From Drosophila persimilis (lineage: Eukaryota; Arthropoda; Insecta; Diptera; Drosophilidae), in NCBI RefSeq assembly GCF_003286085.1, contig NW_020825313.1:992001-1056000 (forward strand): a stretch of DNA of 64,000 nucleotides, in the 5' to 3' direction. The notes beneath the pieces are model-generated. The model was not told where the DNA came from. It worked only from the letters and a program-made list of their open reading frames with translations, and searched no databases. The translations under genes and the position numbers were made by a program. Every line of letters starts with the position of its first letter. The first letter of the stretch is position 1. Shown here piece by piece: positions 22,744-36,824 of this stretch.

Positions 22744-24170
22744 CCCCTCTAATATTTAATACCCCTGCCCCATTTTTTGTAACCTAAAGCATTATAAACT
22801 AGCAGTGAAAATACACCACACATAACATCTGAATAAAGCAAAACTTCAACTACAAAACAACAAACGCAGCGACAACACGGCGCGGTAATAGCTGGGTTTT
22901 GAGCTGCGGTGTTTTTTCGTCAGTCTAGGCGATTTTTTAAGTCTCTTTATAGACAAGAAAACCTCTACAGGTTTCCCCGACAGTTGCTATATATTTTGAA
23001 AGATAGGTCCGTAACGTTTTGCCGTTCCGAAAATTTCCTAATTATTCCACGGTCCATATGGGATGTTATTTATAGCTTATTCCCACAGGCGACCATCCAC
23101 CACTCATTTCTGGAATGATCCGTAAGGTTAGGCCGCTCCGAATTTTGACTGGTTAGCTCTATGCGATATTTAGCCGATGGTTTTCACATGCAACTCAGAA
23201 TAACTCACATAGACGAATAAAAGATATTAAATGCGAAAATGTATGAATAGTTTGTGACAAAATGAACAAAACTACAACAACAAAAGCACTAAGGTGTGGG
23301 TCTACAGTGTATGTACAGAATGATAACAATGTTTAAAAAATTTGTTTCTTTCGTACGGCTTAGGAAATTTTGTAATGGCTTATATAATCCTTTCCACAGA
23401 CTGTTTAAAATCAGCAGAAGTTTTGCTCCGATCCGGCTGTTCTGTTATTGGTTTCGCATCTGTCAAAAAATCCCACCGTTCCCTGTAGATTGCAAAGGCT
23501 ATCAACCGCAGGTTTGTATGCGATGTTTGATTGATAGTTTTCAAATGCAACCCTTACACTGAACATTGATCACATCCCGGCGGAGTGCGGGATGGGAAAT
23601 GTAAACAATTGTAAATTATTAAATTAGCTATGTTATTGGCTATAATAAAGCAATCCATATATGTACAATAAACGTTACTCTTTGGATTCCCTTAAAAATT
23701 GCAGCAGCTCTGTTTGGAAAATGGTTTGGCTGCTAGCAATTTGCTGGTGTATCTCTCGCTTTGTTTTTTCGTGCCCATCTTTTAATCTCCAGAAGATTTT
23801 GCAATTAAGTCCGCTTTAGTGCGGCGCCTTGGTTGCAGAAATAATACTAGAGTTGCAGTTCTATCTGCCCTGGTCGACATTAAAGGAGTTATTTCAGGAC
23901 CCCCGTAAATCCGCAGCACTATTCGAAATGTTTAGAGCGAGATTTTCCATTTATGCAGTCCATTTCGACATGCGTGTATTGTTTTTTATATAATGGCTGC
24001 AAACAACTAATCATAATAAGCAAATACATTCATGTGTACTAATTACCACCAATTTCAGGTTCCGCCATTTTGTATCGTGTTTGCTGTATTTTTTTGTAGT
24101 CGTTTTAGTCTTAAGCGTTTTGAAATATGTCTAAGAGCGAACTATTTTGTATCATTGTTTTGAAGGGTTG
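22744..24170. other. Linker and hybrid RbfA upstream region (short unit)
   Basis: Up to about 23850 the diagnostic bases are those of the second upstream copy (CCCGGCGGAGTGCGGGATGG at ~23576, ATAATACTAGAG). From about 23899 they are those of the first copy (GGACCCCCGTAAAT, GGCTGCAAACAAC). The switch lies in identical sequence at ~23853-23898. Element C and about 4.5 kb are absent, making this unit only ~3.93 kb. Confidence 0.8.
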
Positions 24171-24611
24171 CATTTTATTTACCGCCACAAAATGCCATTG
24201 CAAGAGTCTTAACTCAGATTCAACGTCCTTGTATGCGAACTAAAGTCACCTACACACACTCCGATAATGTCAGCTGTAGCGGTATTCAGCAACCGAGCTT
24301 TGTATTTCAAGGCTCTTCATTTGGAAATTTTCCCCGTATACCAAAAAGCACAACACCCGTCGTATATCCGTGTTAAACAAGTCGTTCATGACAAAAATCA
24401 CAGACATGTTATCCACTGGAGCGGCAGTCCAATCGATTGTAGGACTAGGCCTGCATGTTACCCGTGTGAAGATTTCAAGCGACTTCTCCCATATCAATGT
24501 ATATTGGCTGAGCCGCACAGATGAACAAGAAGGAGGTGCTCCCGAAACAGAGCTGTGGCACTATAGCAGTCAACTCCAACATGAGCTCACACAACTGCGT
24601 CTTATGGGTAA
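24171..24611 (+). pseudogene. RbfA copy, type 1 (short unit)
   Basis: Type 1 copy with the 93-bp deletion, no start codon, interrupted by the family A LTR. Confidence 0.88.
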
Positions 24612-25095
24612 TGTTCAGGCGAAGCCCGAGTGTAAATTTTGTACCATCGTTCTAATGCCTATCAATTCACTTTCCTTTTCAATTTTGTCATTATACTAAA
24701 CTAACGTAACGTAAGCGTAGCTTTATCTATGCTCGCTCAGCAACATGCTCTCATTTATTCATCTAGTCTTTATCTATGCTCGCTCTTGTTATCTTTTCCT
24801 ATTTTCCTTCCTATGCCGTCGCTAAGGCGTCAGCAGCTGCGCCTGCTCTAGCAGTTACCGCTTGATATAGTTGGAGAACAGACCTTTTTTGTCCCCAATC
24901 TATTACTTTGGCTCGAGATCGGCTCGCTTGCCTCATCCAAGTGTATCACTCTAATTTTATTGTAAAAGGCTCTGGCATCTTCGGCCATCCTCCACACACA
25001 AAATAACTATAATACAATTTATAACGTTTCGGAAATTATTAATTCGTGAAATTATTGAACAATCATAGTCAGCGAAAAAGCTCGTTGTCTCAACA
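24612..25095 (+). repeat. Family A solo LTR in RbfA (short unit)
   Basis: 484 bp; left target duplication GGTAA, right copy mutated to GTTAA. The same mutation occurs in the next unit (33509), a shared derived change. Confidence 0.93.
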
Positions 25096-26678
25096 GTTAA
25101 AATACCCCGTAAAAAATTTATCCACGACAAGACGTGCGGTATTGGATATGTTCAGACGCTCGAAAGTACTATCAGTTCGTTGCGCTCCGAAAAGGAGAGA
25201 TCCTGGAAAATTCGGACTTATCAGAATGGACATTGGGTTCCATCCACTCTGAACGTAGCAGATGATGGAGCAAAGTGCACCAAAGAATCGAGTTTCCAAC
25301 CAGACCCGAGATGGTTCCCCGGTCCACCGGTTCCTATTTGATGAAGAAGAATACTAGCCAACTGCACAGCTCAACTCGAGTAATCTTTTGCAATATGGAA
25401 GATGTCAACATCGTTATATACCGGATGGTCCAAGAAGAGGCTTACTCTGAAGAAATGGCTCTTCTACGACAAGGAAGCATCGTGAGTAAGAAAAGTTTGA
25501 TGTACAAAATATCGCGTATCTCAATGAAATAGGTGTGCCGAGAATACGCGGCCGCATAGATAAGTCGATCCGCATAACAAGGAACCTGAAACGGCCTGTA
25601 ATTATACACGGCGGACATAACGTCACTAATCTAATCGGAAGTTTCAGCATCCGCTTACTGAGATCGTCGACAACGAGATGAGACAATTGTACCACATATC
25701 AGGAGCAGGAGTTCGCGACATAGCGAAAACCTGCCAAAGATGTCGCAATAAAGGAGGGCTTCCAGAGGCACCGGAGATGGGAAGTTTACCACCAGAGAGG
25801 CTGGCAATCAACGAATTGCCATTCACAAACAGAGGTATCGACTAATTTGGACCACTGGGAGTAAACTTAGGAAGATGACGCGAGCCACGATGGGGGGTAC
25901 TATTCACGTGCCTCACCGTGCGAGCAGTACACATCGAACTGGCAAATTCCCTGTCAACAGACGCCTTCATGCTCACATTTGAAATGTTCGTAGCCCGTCG
26001 AGGAGTGCCTAAGAGAATCGTGTCGGACAAAGGGACAAGCTTTCGAGGAGCCAGCCGATTACTATGAGAAGAAATCGAAAGAGTCCTACTGAACGAACTG
26101 GAAACTATGTACCCTCAAATGGAATGGTCCTTCATACCCCCAGGAGGACCCCATATGGGAGGTGCGTGGGAATGGATGATTAGTTGGGTGAAATCCATAC
26201 TAGCCGAATACAAAGGGCGACAGCAGCGCAATGAGAGGTTTGCTTGGTAAGAGTTTTCGCATTGCAGGGAAGATCGTGGACAGCTTCAAAAACCATGGCT
26301 GAAGGAATACCTACCGTGCCTTACGCCACGAACCAAGTGGCATAGACCTCCAAGTAGCAGACGAAACAGGCCACAAGGTGCAGTTACCTGCAAGTAGCCA
26401 AGGACGGGATCGCTCGCAGCGCGGTGAACCGCACTGCATCTAGACTGCTAAGTCAGCCAATAGTTAAGCCAGTTAGAAGTGAAGACAACGAATCCAACCA
26501 TGGACCAAGACGTAACTAGAAGCTTGGCACACATCACGACAAGCGACGAAGTTTGGCAGTATAAAATATACCCAAATACCTAAAATGTACCCAATAGCAC
26601 AAACATTAACAGGAAGAAGAAGAGCATGAAGAAAGGCAGCGGTGAAAAGTTAAAACTGAAGCGGTACAAGTTTTTTAG
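25096..26678 (+). mobile_element. RbfA scrap plus BEL/Pao family B fragment (short unit)
   Basis: As 12754-14336; broken RNase H linker and integrase. Confidence 0.78.
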
Positions 26679-28107
26679 CCCCTCTAATATTTAATACCCC
26701 TGCCCCATTTTTTGTAACCTAAAGCATTATAAACTAGCAGTGAAAATACACCACACATAACATCTGAATAAAGCAAAACTTCAACTACAAAACAACAAAC
26801 GCAGCGACAACACGGCGCGGTAATAGCTGGGTTTTGAGCTGCGGTGTTTTTTCGTCAGTCTAGGCGATTTTTTAAGTCTCTTTATAGACAAGAAAACCTC
26901 TACAGGTTTCCCCGACAGTTGCTATATATTTTGAAAGATAGGTCCGTAACGTTTTGCCGTTCCGAAAATTTCCTAATTATTCCACGGTCCATATGGGATG
27001 TTATTTATAGCTTATTCCCACAGGCGACCATCCACCACTCATTTCTGGAATGATCCGTAAGGTTAGGCCGCTCCGAATTTTGACTGGTTAGCTCTATGCG
27101 ATATTTAGCCGATGGTTTTCACATGCAACTCAGAATAACTCACATAGACGAATAAAAGATATTAAATGCGAAAATGTATGAATAGTTTGTGACAAAATGA
27201 ACAAAACTACAACAACAAAAGCACTAAGGTGTGGGTCTACAGTGTATGTACAGAATGATAACAATGTTTAAAAAATTTGTTTCTTTCGTACGGCTTAGGA
27301 AATTTTGTAATGGCTTATATAATCCTTTCCACAGACTGTTTAAAATCAGCAGAAGTTTTGCTCCGATCCGGCTGTTCTGTTATTGGTTTCGCATCTGTCA
27401 AAAAATCCCACCGTTCCCTGTAGATTGCAAAGGCTATCAACCGCAGGTTTGTATGCGATGTTTGATTGATAGTTTTCAAATGCAACCCTTACACTGAACA
27501 TTGATCACATCCCGGCGGAGTGCGGGATGGGAAATGTAAACAATTGTAAATTATTAAATTAGCTATGTTATTGGCTATAATAAAGCAATCCATATATGTA
27601 CAATAAACGTTACTCTTTGGATTCCCTTAAAAATTGCAGCAGCTCTGTTTGGAAAATGGTTTGGCTGCTAGCAATTTGCTGGTGTATCTCTCGCTTTGTT
27701 TTTTCGTGCCCATCTTTTAATCTCCAGAAGATTTTGCAATTAAGTCCGCTTTAGTGCGGCGCCTTGGTTGCAGAAATAATACTAGAGTTGCAGTTCTATC
27801 TGCCCTGGTCGACATTAAAGGAGTTATTTCAGGACACCCGTAAATCCGCAGCACTATTCGAAATGTTTAGAGCGAGATTTTCCATTTATGCAGTCCATTT
27901 CGACATGCGTGTATTGTTTTTTTATATAATGGCTGCAAACTACTAATCATAATAAGCAAATACATTCATGTGTACTTATTACCACCAATTTCTGGTTCCG
28001 CCATTTTGTATCGTGTTTGCTGTATTTTTTTTGCAGTCGTTTTAGTCTTAAACGATTTGAAATATGTCTAAGAGCGAACTATTTTGTATCATTGTTTTGA
28101 AGGGTTG
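26679..28107. other. Linker and second RbfA upstream copy
   Basis: As 14337-15765, nearly identical to it. No gene seen. Confidence 0.65.
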
Positions 28108-28411
28108 CATTTTATTTACCGCCACAAAATGCCATTGCAAGAGTCTTAACTCAGATTCAACGTCCTTGTATGCGAACTAAAGTCACCTACACACACTCCG
28201 ATAATGTGATACGCCAGAGCAAAATTCTTGAAAAATTGTTTGGAAATCGCTTGACGGGCAGTAAGAAGCGCTGGTATCCCTTGGAGAATAATAATGCTGT
28301 CAGCTGTAGCGGTATTCAGCAACCGAGCTTTGTATTTTATTCTTTATTTGGAAAGTTTTCCCCGTATACCAAAAAGCACAACACCCGTCGTATATCCGTG
28401 TTAAACAAGTC
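28108..28411 (+). pseudogene. RbfA copy, type 2, cut by element C3
   Basis: As 15766-16069; ends at the element C3 LTR which points into it in antisense. Confidence 0.88.
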
Positions 28412-31400
28412 TGTGGAGATAATGTTTTTTATCCCCAATCGGCCGACTAATTATTCCAGTTAAATAAAACTCGGCGCAGAAATAAAACTGCGATATGTTC
28501 TTTAATGCGTGACATCCAAATTGCAAGTGTGGCTTGCCTGCCCTTTACATTGCCGCTCCGATCGCTAAGCGCAGCTTCGCTCAGCCGACGTCGGTAGGCA
28601 GACGCAAAGCGGAGATAGCGAAGAGCGAGCTGGCAGAGAGCGTTTAGCAGGGCAAGCCCGCGCAAAGCCTTAACAAACAAATGAGTGACATAGACATAAG
28701 TAACAAACAAAATAAGCGGCTGAGGGCTAAGAATTTGGTAAGCAGCTAATCGGCAGGGTTCTGCTCCGAACATTCACCCCCCGTTGGAAGGCAAAGGCTT
28801 TCAACAGATCCATCCTGAAGGGGCAGAACCGCTATTTTTCCAACGGCCCTTTTGAAGATGCTTGCTTGGGCGCAGCTGGCGGCTACGCTGGGATGATCGT
28901 CGAATGCAGCAATCGGCGCTTCTTTACGAAGGCGCCTTGTCGTGATTAAATCTTGATCATCGGAAACCTCTGTAATTGCATAGAATGGCAGGAAATTTGG
29001 CAATGTTTTTAATATATCGAAAGTTCGCGCTGCAGTTCCTGATTCTCCGCAGTTTTTCCACTTGCACCTGGCACTCGAGCAGCTGCTTCCTGCATTGCTG
29101 CTCTAAGTTTTGGTACTCCAGCGTTGTGGGCCGAAAAGCGTCATTAGAGATGGAGAAGGAATTTTCAAAAGCGGCTAAAACTGCACGCTTATTCTCCGAG
29201 CTATCAATGATTCCTGACACTATCCAACCAAGTTTTGTCTCCTGCAATGTTGGCAATGGGTCTGATAGTCGAATCTGTCCGACGCACATTAAATCGAAGA
29301 ACAAACCACAACCTATCAACAGATCGATACGTTGGGGCTTGGAGAAATTAGGATCAGCTAGTTTTAGATTATTCGGCATGGGCCAATCCTTTGCGTCTAG
29401 GCCGAAGTTAGGCTGCATTTCCGTAATTGAGTTGGTGACAATTGCAGCGAAGGAAGCTCGATAGCTTGCGTCCTGGGATTGTACAACTATATGTACAGAC
29501 TTGCTAGAGAGACGAGCGGTGATCCAACTGCAACTGATTAGCAAGTCTAGATGTTACAAAGTTTGCCTGTGATGCAGAATCCAAAAGGGCACGACATGGG
29601 ATAAGTGCTCCATAACGATCTGTTACATGGACGAGGGCAGTAGGTAGCAAAACGTTCTGGCTAGGCTGAGACTTCTGGATCGAGGGGGGAGGGCTAGAAC
29701 ACCCGCTTGCTAGAAGCACAGTCGCGGCCTCTTGCTGGATCGATTCCTCGGCCGGTGAAGAGGAAGATGAAGCACCAGTTCCCGATGGAATTTGGAGTAG
29801 CGTGTGATGTTTGGCCTGGCAATGCCTGCAAAGTCCTGACCTGCACCTTTGCAATTCATGGCCTTTGTTGAGGCAGTTCAAACACAAGCGGCTCTTCTTT
29901 GCTTCTTTGTATCGTTCAAACGCAGAGAGATTCAGGAATGCCTGACATCTCGATATGTAATGCTCGGAGGAATTGCAATGGTTACATGTGGGGTTAGGAT
30001 GGTTGTTACTGGAGGTGATAAGGGTGACAGGTTTACTTTCTCCCACCTGCTGGCTAGGAATTGTTACCATAGCCGATCCCAAATTTTCCAGCATCCGACA
30101 TCTTGCTTCTAAGAATGAGGCCATGCTTGACCACCGAGGCAATCCTGACGTCGGCAAGTTCTCTTCCCATTTCTCCTTGGTCTTGTGGTCCAATTTCGTG
30201 CCTATGATGAAGATCAGCAACCCATCGGAAATCTCCTGCGGGGTCGCCAAGGTCTGAAGTGCACGCAAGTGCGAATTGATTTTGTCGCTGAGAGCGCGCA
30301 AGCCGATAGCCGAGCCCTTCTCCACCCCTTGCAGCCCGAAAATAGCCTTGACGTGTGCCTGAAAATGTAACAGTTTATTATCGAATCGCAACATTAGTAA
30401 ATTCAGCGCCTTGTCGTAATTCTCCTCAGAAAGCTCCAAGGAACGAATCGTACCCAGCGCAGCACCATCTAGACATCCACGAAGATATTGGAATTTTTCG
30501 ATGATTGGTATACGATGGTCTTTGTGCACCATTGTCGAGAACATCGAGTGGAATTCTGGCCAATCCATGTAGTTCCCACCGAATCGCGGAAGCTGCAACT
30601 CGGGCATTCGAGAACGGCCTATACTATTATAGGCGAACAACGACGAATTCCCCTCGAGAGTATGCCGAGCCGTTGAATTGGCAACATTTACCGTGCGGGC
30701 AGCCATCACGCGACAGCCTGGACCTAACCTTCACATAAACATTCGAGAAGTCCAGTCGGGCATCATGGGCTAACTGCAGAAAATCCAGCCTTTCAAGGCT
30801 CGTTTGAGCGGCATCGAAATCCGCATTCATTCGCTCGATTTGCTCTAAGCGAGCTTGAAGTTCTGCCTCATCTAACTCGGCAAGCTCTTTCTTGGTGAGA
30901 AAGCGATCTATGGCCTTTAGTTGGCGCGCGATGGACTCGGCCTTGTGCTTGTAGAAATCTACATCACTCGGCATTGCTGCGTTCGCGACATTGGTAGGCT
31001 CAGGTGCTGCCATGTTGAGGTTTTAAAAGAGTCACTCAGCACGACCGAAAAAGATACCCTGTATACGTATAAACGTGGGAACCGAAAGCAAAGGGATTAC
31101 AGCTAATGCCTTTAGCTGTGCGGCTGTGCGAGCTGTCCGATTCCGCTTTGTACTCAGCTTGTGTGTATTAGTGAGTTCGCTGCACTGCACTGACCGAATT
31201 GTCGCGACAGAGAAATTAATAGCCAGCAATGCGTGTATGTAGGTGTATGTAAGTATGTTTTAGCACCGAATTGTGGTTAACCGCCGAAAATTTGTTAAGG
31301 CTAACGAATGTCGATCGCGAATGATAATTAATTGACACTGCAACTCAGAGATCACGTCGGGGTCACCAAATTTTATGTGGAGATAATGTTTTTTATCCCC

Positions 31401-31746
31401 AATCGGCCGACTAATTATTCCAATTAAATAAAACTCGGCGCAGAAATAAAATTGCGATATGTTCTTTAATGCGTGACATCCAAATTGCAAGTGTGGCTTG
31501 CCTGCCCTTTACATTGCCGCTCCGATCGCTAAGCGCAGCTTCGCTCAGCCGACGTCGGTAGGCAGACGCAAAGCGGAGATAGCGAAGAGCGAGCTGGCAG
31601 AGAGCGTTTAGCAGGGCAAGCACGCGCAAAGCTTTAACAAACAAATGAGTGACATAGACATAAGTAACAAACAAAATAAGCGGCTAAGGGCCAAGAATTA
31701 GGTGCTATTTGGTAAGCAGCTAATCGGCTGGGTTCTGCTCCGAACA
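28412..31746 (-). mobile_element. BEL/Pao family C element, copy C3
   Basis: 3' LTR 28412-28772 (same 10-bp deletion as C2), defective gag, primer-binding site 31350-31368, 5' LTR 31376-31746. Flanks as C2 (no target duplication). Confidence 0.9.
28773..31013 (-). pseudogene. Broken gag-like gene of C3
   Basis: A 5-bp deletion near 30708 shifts the frame after ~100 codons; the remaining Gag core, zinc knuckles and protease-like motif are open in 29504-30709. The frameshift before the post-protease block is shared with C2, C4 and C5. The coiled-coil part carries the 4-bp loss shared with C2. Confidence 0.85.
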
Positions 31747-32583
31747 TAATCCTTTCCACCGATTGTTTAAAATCAACAGAAGTGTTGCTCCGATCCGGCT
31801 GTTCTGTTATAGGTTTCGCATCTGTCAAAAAATCCCACCGTTCCCTGTAGATGTGCTGTGTTGGAAAGGCTATTAGCCGCAGGTTTCTATGCGATGTTTG
31901 TTTGATAGTTTTCAAATGCAACCCTTACACTGAACACTGATCACATCACGGGGGAGTCGTGGAATTTTTTGACAGATGTGAAACCTCGATTCCCACACTT
32001 TAATTTGGAAAATTTAAACAATTGTAAATTATTAAATTGGCTATGTTATTGGCTATAATAAAGCAATCCATATATGTACAATAAACGTTACACTTTGGAC
32101 TCCATTAAAAATTGCATCAGCTCTGTTTGGAAAATGGTTTGGCTGCTAGCAATTTGCTGGTGTATCCCTCGCTTTGTTTTTTCGTGCTCATCTTTTAATC
32201 TCCAGTAGATTTTGCAATTAAGTCCGCGTTAGTGCGGCGCCTTGGTTGCAGAAATAACAGTAGAGCTGCAGTTCTATCTGCCCTGGTCGACATTAAAGGA
32301 GTTATTTCAGGACCCCCGTAAATCCGCAGCACTATTCGAAATGTTTAGAGCGAGATTTTCCATTTATGCAGTCCATTTCGACATGCGTGTATTGTTTTTT
32401 ATATAATGGCTGCAAACAACTAATCATAATAAGCAAATACATTCATGTGTACTAATTACCACCAATTTCAGGTTCCGCCATTTTGTATCGTGTTTGCTGT
32501 ATTTTTTTGTAGTCGTTTTAGTCTTAAGCGATTTGAAATATGTCTAAGAGCGAACTATTTTGTATCATTGTTTTGAAGGGTTG
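31747..32583 (+). other. RbfA upstream region, array copy (unit 3)
   Basis: As 10998-11827. No gene seen. Confidence 0.7.
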
Positions 32584-33024
32584 CATTTTATTTACCGCCA
32601 CAAAATGCCATTGCAAGAGTCTTAACTCAGATTCAACGTCCTTGTATGCGAACTAAAGTCACCTACACACACTCCGATAATGTCAGCTGTAGCGGTATTC
32701 AGCAACCGAGCTTTGTATTTCAAGGCTCTTCATTTGGAAATTTTCCCCGTATACCAAAAAGCACAACACCCGTCGTATATCCGTGTTAAACAAGTCGTTC
32801 ATGACAAAAATCACAGACATGTTATCCACTGGAGCGGCAGTCCAATCGATTGTAGGACTAGGCCTGCATGTTACCCGTGTGAAGATTTCAAGCGACTTCT
32901 CCCATATCAATGTATATTGGCTGAGCCGCACAGATGAACAAGAAGGAGGTGCTCCCGAAACAGAGCTGTGGCACTATAGCAGTCAACTCCAACATGAGCT
33001 CACACAACTGCGTCTTATGGGTAA
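32584..33024 (+). pseudogene. RbfA copy, type 1 (unit 3)
   Basis: Type 1 copy with the 93-bp deletion and LTR interruption; no start codon. Confidence 0.88.
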
Positions 33025-33508
33025 TGTTCAGGCGAAGCCCGAGTGTAAATTTTGTACCATCGTTCTAATGCCTATCAATTCACTTTCCTTTTCAATTTTG
33101 TCATTATACTAAACTAACGTAACGTAAGCGTAGCTTTATCTATGCTCGCTCAGCAACATGCTCTCATTTATTCATCTAGTCTTTATCTATGCTCGCTCTT
33201 GTTATCTTTTCCTATTTTCCTTCCTATGCCGTCGCTAAGGCGTCAGCAGCTGCGCCTGCTCTAGCAGTTACCGCTTGATATAGTTGGAGAACAGACCTTT
33301 TTTGTCCCCAATCTATTACTTTGGCTCGAGATCGGCTCGCTTGCCTCATCCAAGTGTATCACTCTAATTTTATTGTAAAAGGCTCTGGCATCTTCGGCCA
33401 TCCTCCACACACAAAATAACTATAATACAATTTATAACGTTTCGGAAATTATTAATTCGTGAAATTATTGAACAATCATAGTCAGCGAAAAAGCTCGTTG
33501 TCTCAACA
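33025..33508 (+). repeat. Family A solo LTR in RbfA (unit 3)
   Basis: 484 bp; left GGTAA, right GTTAA as in the short unit. Confidence 0.93.
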
Positions 33509-35091
33509 GTTAAAATACCCCGTAAAAAATTTATCCGCGACAAGACGTGCGGTATTGGATATGTTCAGACGCTCGAAAGTACTATCAGTTCGTTGCGCTC
33601 CGAAAAGGAGAGATCCTGGAAAATTCGGACTTATCAGAATGGACATTGGGTTCCATCCACTCTGAACGTAGCAGATGATGGAGCAAAGTGCACCAAAGAA
33701 TCGAGTTTCCAACCAGACCCGAGATGGTTCCCCGGTCCACCGGTTCCTATTTGATGAAGAAGAATACTAGCCAACTGCACAGCTCAACTCGAGTAATCTT
33801 TTGCAATATGGAAGATGTCAACATCGTTATATACCGGATGGTCCAAGAAGAGGCTTACTCTGAAGAAATGGCTCTTCTACGACAAGGAAGCATCGTGAGT
33901 AAGAAAAGTTTGATGTACAAAATATCGCGTATCTCAATGAAATAGGTGTGCCGAGAATACGCGGCCGCATAGATAAGTCGATCCGCATAACAAGGAACCT
34001 GAAACGGCCTGTAATTATACACGGCGGACATAACGTCACTAATCTAATCGGAAGTTTCAGCATCCGCTTACTGAGATCGTCGACAACGAGATGAGACAAT
34101 TGTACCACATATCAGGAGCAGGAGTTCGCGACATAGCGAAAACCTGCCAAAGATGTCGCAATAAAGGAGGGCTTCCAGAGGCACCGGAGATGGGAAGTTT
34201 ACCACCAGAGAGGCTGGCAATCAACGAATTGCCATTCACAAACAGAGGTATGGACTAATTTGGACCACTGGGAGTAAACGTAGGAAGATGACGCGAGCCA
34301 CGATGGGGGGTACTATTCACGTGCCTCACCGTGCGAGCAGTACACATCGAACTGGCAAATTCCCTGTCAACAGACGCCTTCATGCTCACATTTGAAATGT
34401 TCGTAGCCCGTCGAGGAGTGCCTAAGAGAATCGTGTCGGACAAAGGGACAAGCTTTCGAGGAGCCAGCCGATTACTATGAGAAGAAATCGAAAGAGTCCT
34501 ACTGAACGAACTGGAAACTATGTACCCTCAAATGGAATGGTCCTTCATACCCCCAGGAGGACCCCATATGGGAGGTGCGTGGGAATGGATGATTAGTTGG
34601 GTGAAATCCATACTAGCCGAATACAAAGGGCGACAGCAGCGCAATGAGAGGTTTGCTTGGTAAGAGTTTTCGCATTGCAGGGAAGATCGTGGACAGCTTC
34701 AAAAACCATGGCTGAAGGAATACCTACCGTGCCTTACGCCACGAACCAAGTGGCATAGACCTCCAAGTAGCAGACGAAACAGGCCACAAGGTGCAGTTAC
34801 CTGCAAGTAGCCAAGGACGGGATCGCTCGCAGCGCGGTGAACCGCACTGCATCTAGACTGCTAAGTCAGCCAATAGTTAAGCCAGTTAGAAGTGAAGACA
34901 ACGAATCCAACCATGGACCAAGACGTAACTAGAAGCTTGGCACACATCACGACAAGCGACGAAGTTTGGCAGTATAAAATATACCCAAATACCTAAAATG
35001 TACCCAATAGCACAAACATTAACAGGAAGAAGAAGAGCATGAAGAAAGGCAGCGGTGAAAAGTTAAAACTGAAGCGGTACAAGTTTTTTAG
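33509..35091 (+). mobile_element. RbfA scrap plus BEL/Pao family B fragment (unit 3)
   Basis: As 12754-14336. Non-functional. Confidence 0.78.
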
Positions 35092-36520
35092 CCCCTCTAA
35101 TATTTAATACCCCTGCCCCATTTTTTGTAACCTAAACCATTATAAACTAGCAGTGAAAATACACCACACATAACATCTGAATAAAGCAAAACTTCAACTA
35201 CAAAACAACAAACGCAGCGACAACACGGCGCGGTAATAGCTGGGTTTTGAGCTGCGGTGTTTTTTCGTCAGTCTAGGCGATTTTTTAAGTCTCTTTATAG
35301 ACAAGGAAACCTCTACAGGTTTCCCCGACAGTTGCTATATATTTTGAAAGATAGGTCCGTAACGTTTTGCCGTTCCGAAAATTTCCTAATTATTCCACGG
35401 TCCATATGGGATGTTATTTATAGCTTATTCCCACAGGCGACCATCCACCACTCATTTCTGGAATGATCCGTAAGGTTAGGCCGCTCCGAATTTTGACTGG
35501 TTAGCTCTATGCGATATTTAGCCGATGGTTTTCACATGCAACTCAGAATAACTCACATAGACGAATAAAAGATATTAAATGCGAAAATGTATGAATAGTT
35601 TGTGACAAAATGAACAAAACTACAACAACAAAAGCACTAAGGTGTGGGTCTACAGTGTATGTACAGAATGATAACAATGTTTAAAAAATTTGTTTCTTTC
35701 GTACGGCTTAGGAAATTTTGTAATGGCTTATATAATCCTTTCCACAGACTGTTTAAAATCAGCAGAAGTGTTGCTCCGATCCGGCTGTTCTGTTATTGGT
35801 TTCGCATCTGTCAAAAAATCCCACCGTTCCCTGTAGATTGCAAAGGCTATCAACCGCAGGTTTGTATGCGATGTTTGATTGATAGTTTTCAAATGCAACC
35901 CTTACACTGAACATTGATCACATCCCGGCGGAGTGCGGGATGGGAAATGTAAACAATTGTAAATTATTAAATTAGCTATGTTATTGGCTATAATAAAGCA
36001 ATCCATATATGTACAATAAACGTTACTCTTTGGATTCCCTTAAAAATTGCAGCAGCTCTGTTTGGAAAATGGTTTGGCTGCTAGCAATTTGCTGGTGTAT
36101 CTCTCGCTTTGTTTTTTCGTGCCCATCTTTTAATCTCCAGAAGATTTTGCAATTAAGTCCGCTTTAGTGCGGCGCCTTGGTTGCAGAAATAATACTAGAG
36201 TTGCAGTTCTATCTGCCCTGGTCGACATTAAAGGAGTTATTTCAGGACACCCGTAAATCCGCAGCACTATTCGAAATGTTTAGAGCGAGATTTTCCATTT
36301 ATGCAGTCCATTTCGACATGCGTGTATTGTTTTTTTATATAATGGCTGCAAACTACTAATCATAATAAGCAAATACATTCATGTGTACTTATTACCACCA
36401 ATTTCTGGTTCCGCCATTTTGTATCGTGTTTGCTGTATTTTTTTTGCAGTCGTTTTAGTCTTAAACGATTTGAAATATGTCTAAGAGCGAACTATTTTGT
36501 ATCATTGTTTTGAAGGGTTG
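35092..36520. other. Linker and second RbfA upstream copy (unit 3)
   Basis: As 14337-15765. No gene seen. Confidence 0.65.
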
Positions 36521-36824
36521 CATTTTATTTACCGCCACAAAATGCCATTGCAAGAGTCTTAACTCAGATTCAACGTCCTTGTATGCGAACTAAAGTCACC
36601 TACACACACTCCGATAATGTGATACACCAGAGCAAAATTCTTGAAAAATTGTTTGGAAATCGCTTGACGGGCAGTAAGAAGCGCTGGTATCCCTTGGAGA
36701 ATAATAATGCTGTCAGCTGTAGCGGTATTCAGCAACCGAGCTTTGTATTGTATTCTTTATTTGGAAAGTTTTCCCCGTATACCAAAAAGCACAACACCCG
36801 TCGTATATCCGTGTTAAACAAGTC
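36521..36824 (+). pseudogene. RbfA copy, type 2, cut by element C4
   Basis: As 15766-16069 with single-base changes (His for Arg near 36624). Ends at the C4 LTR. Confidence 0.88.
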
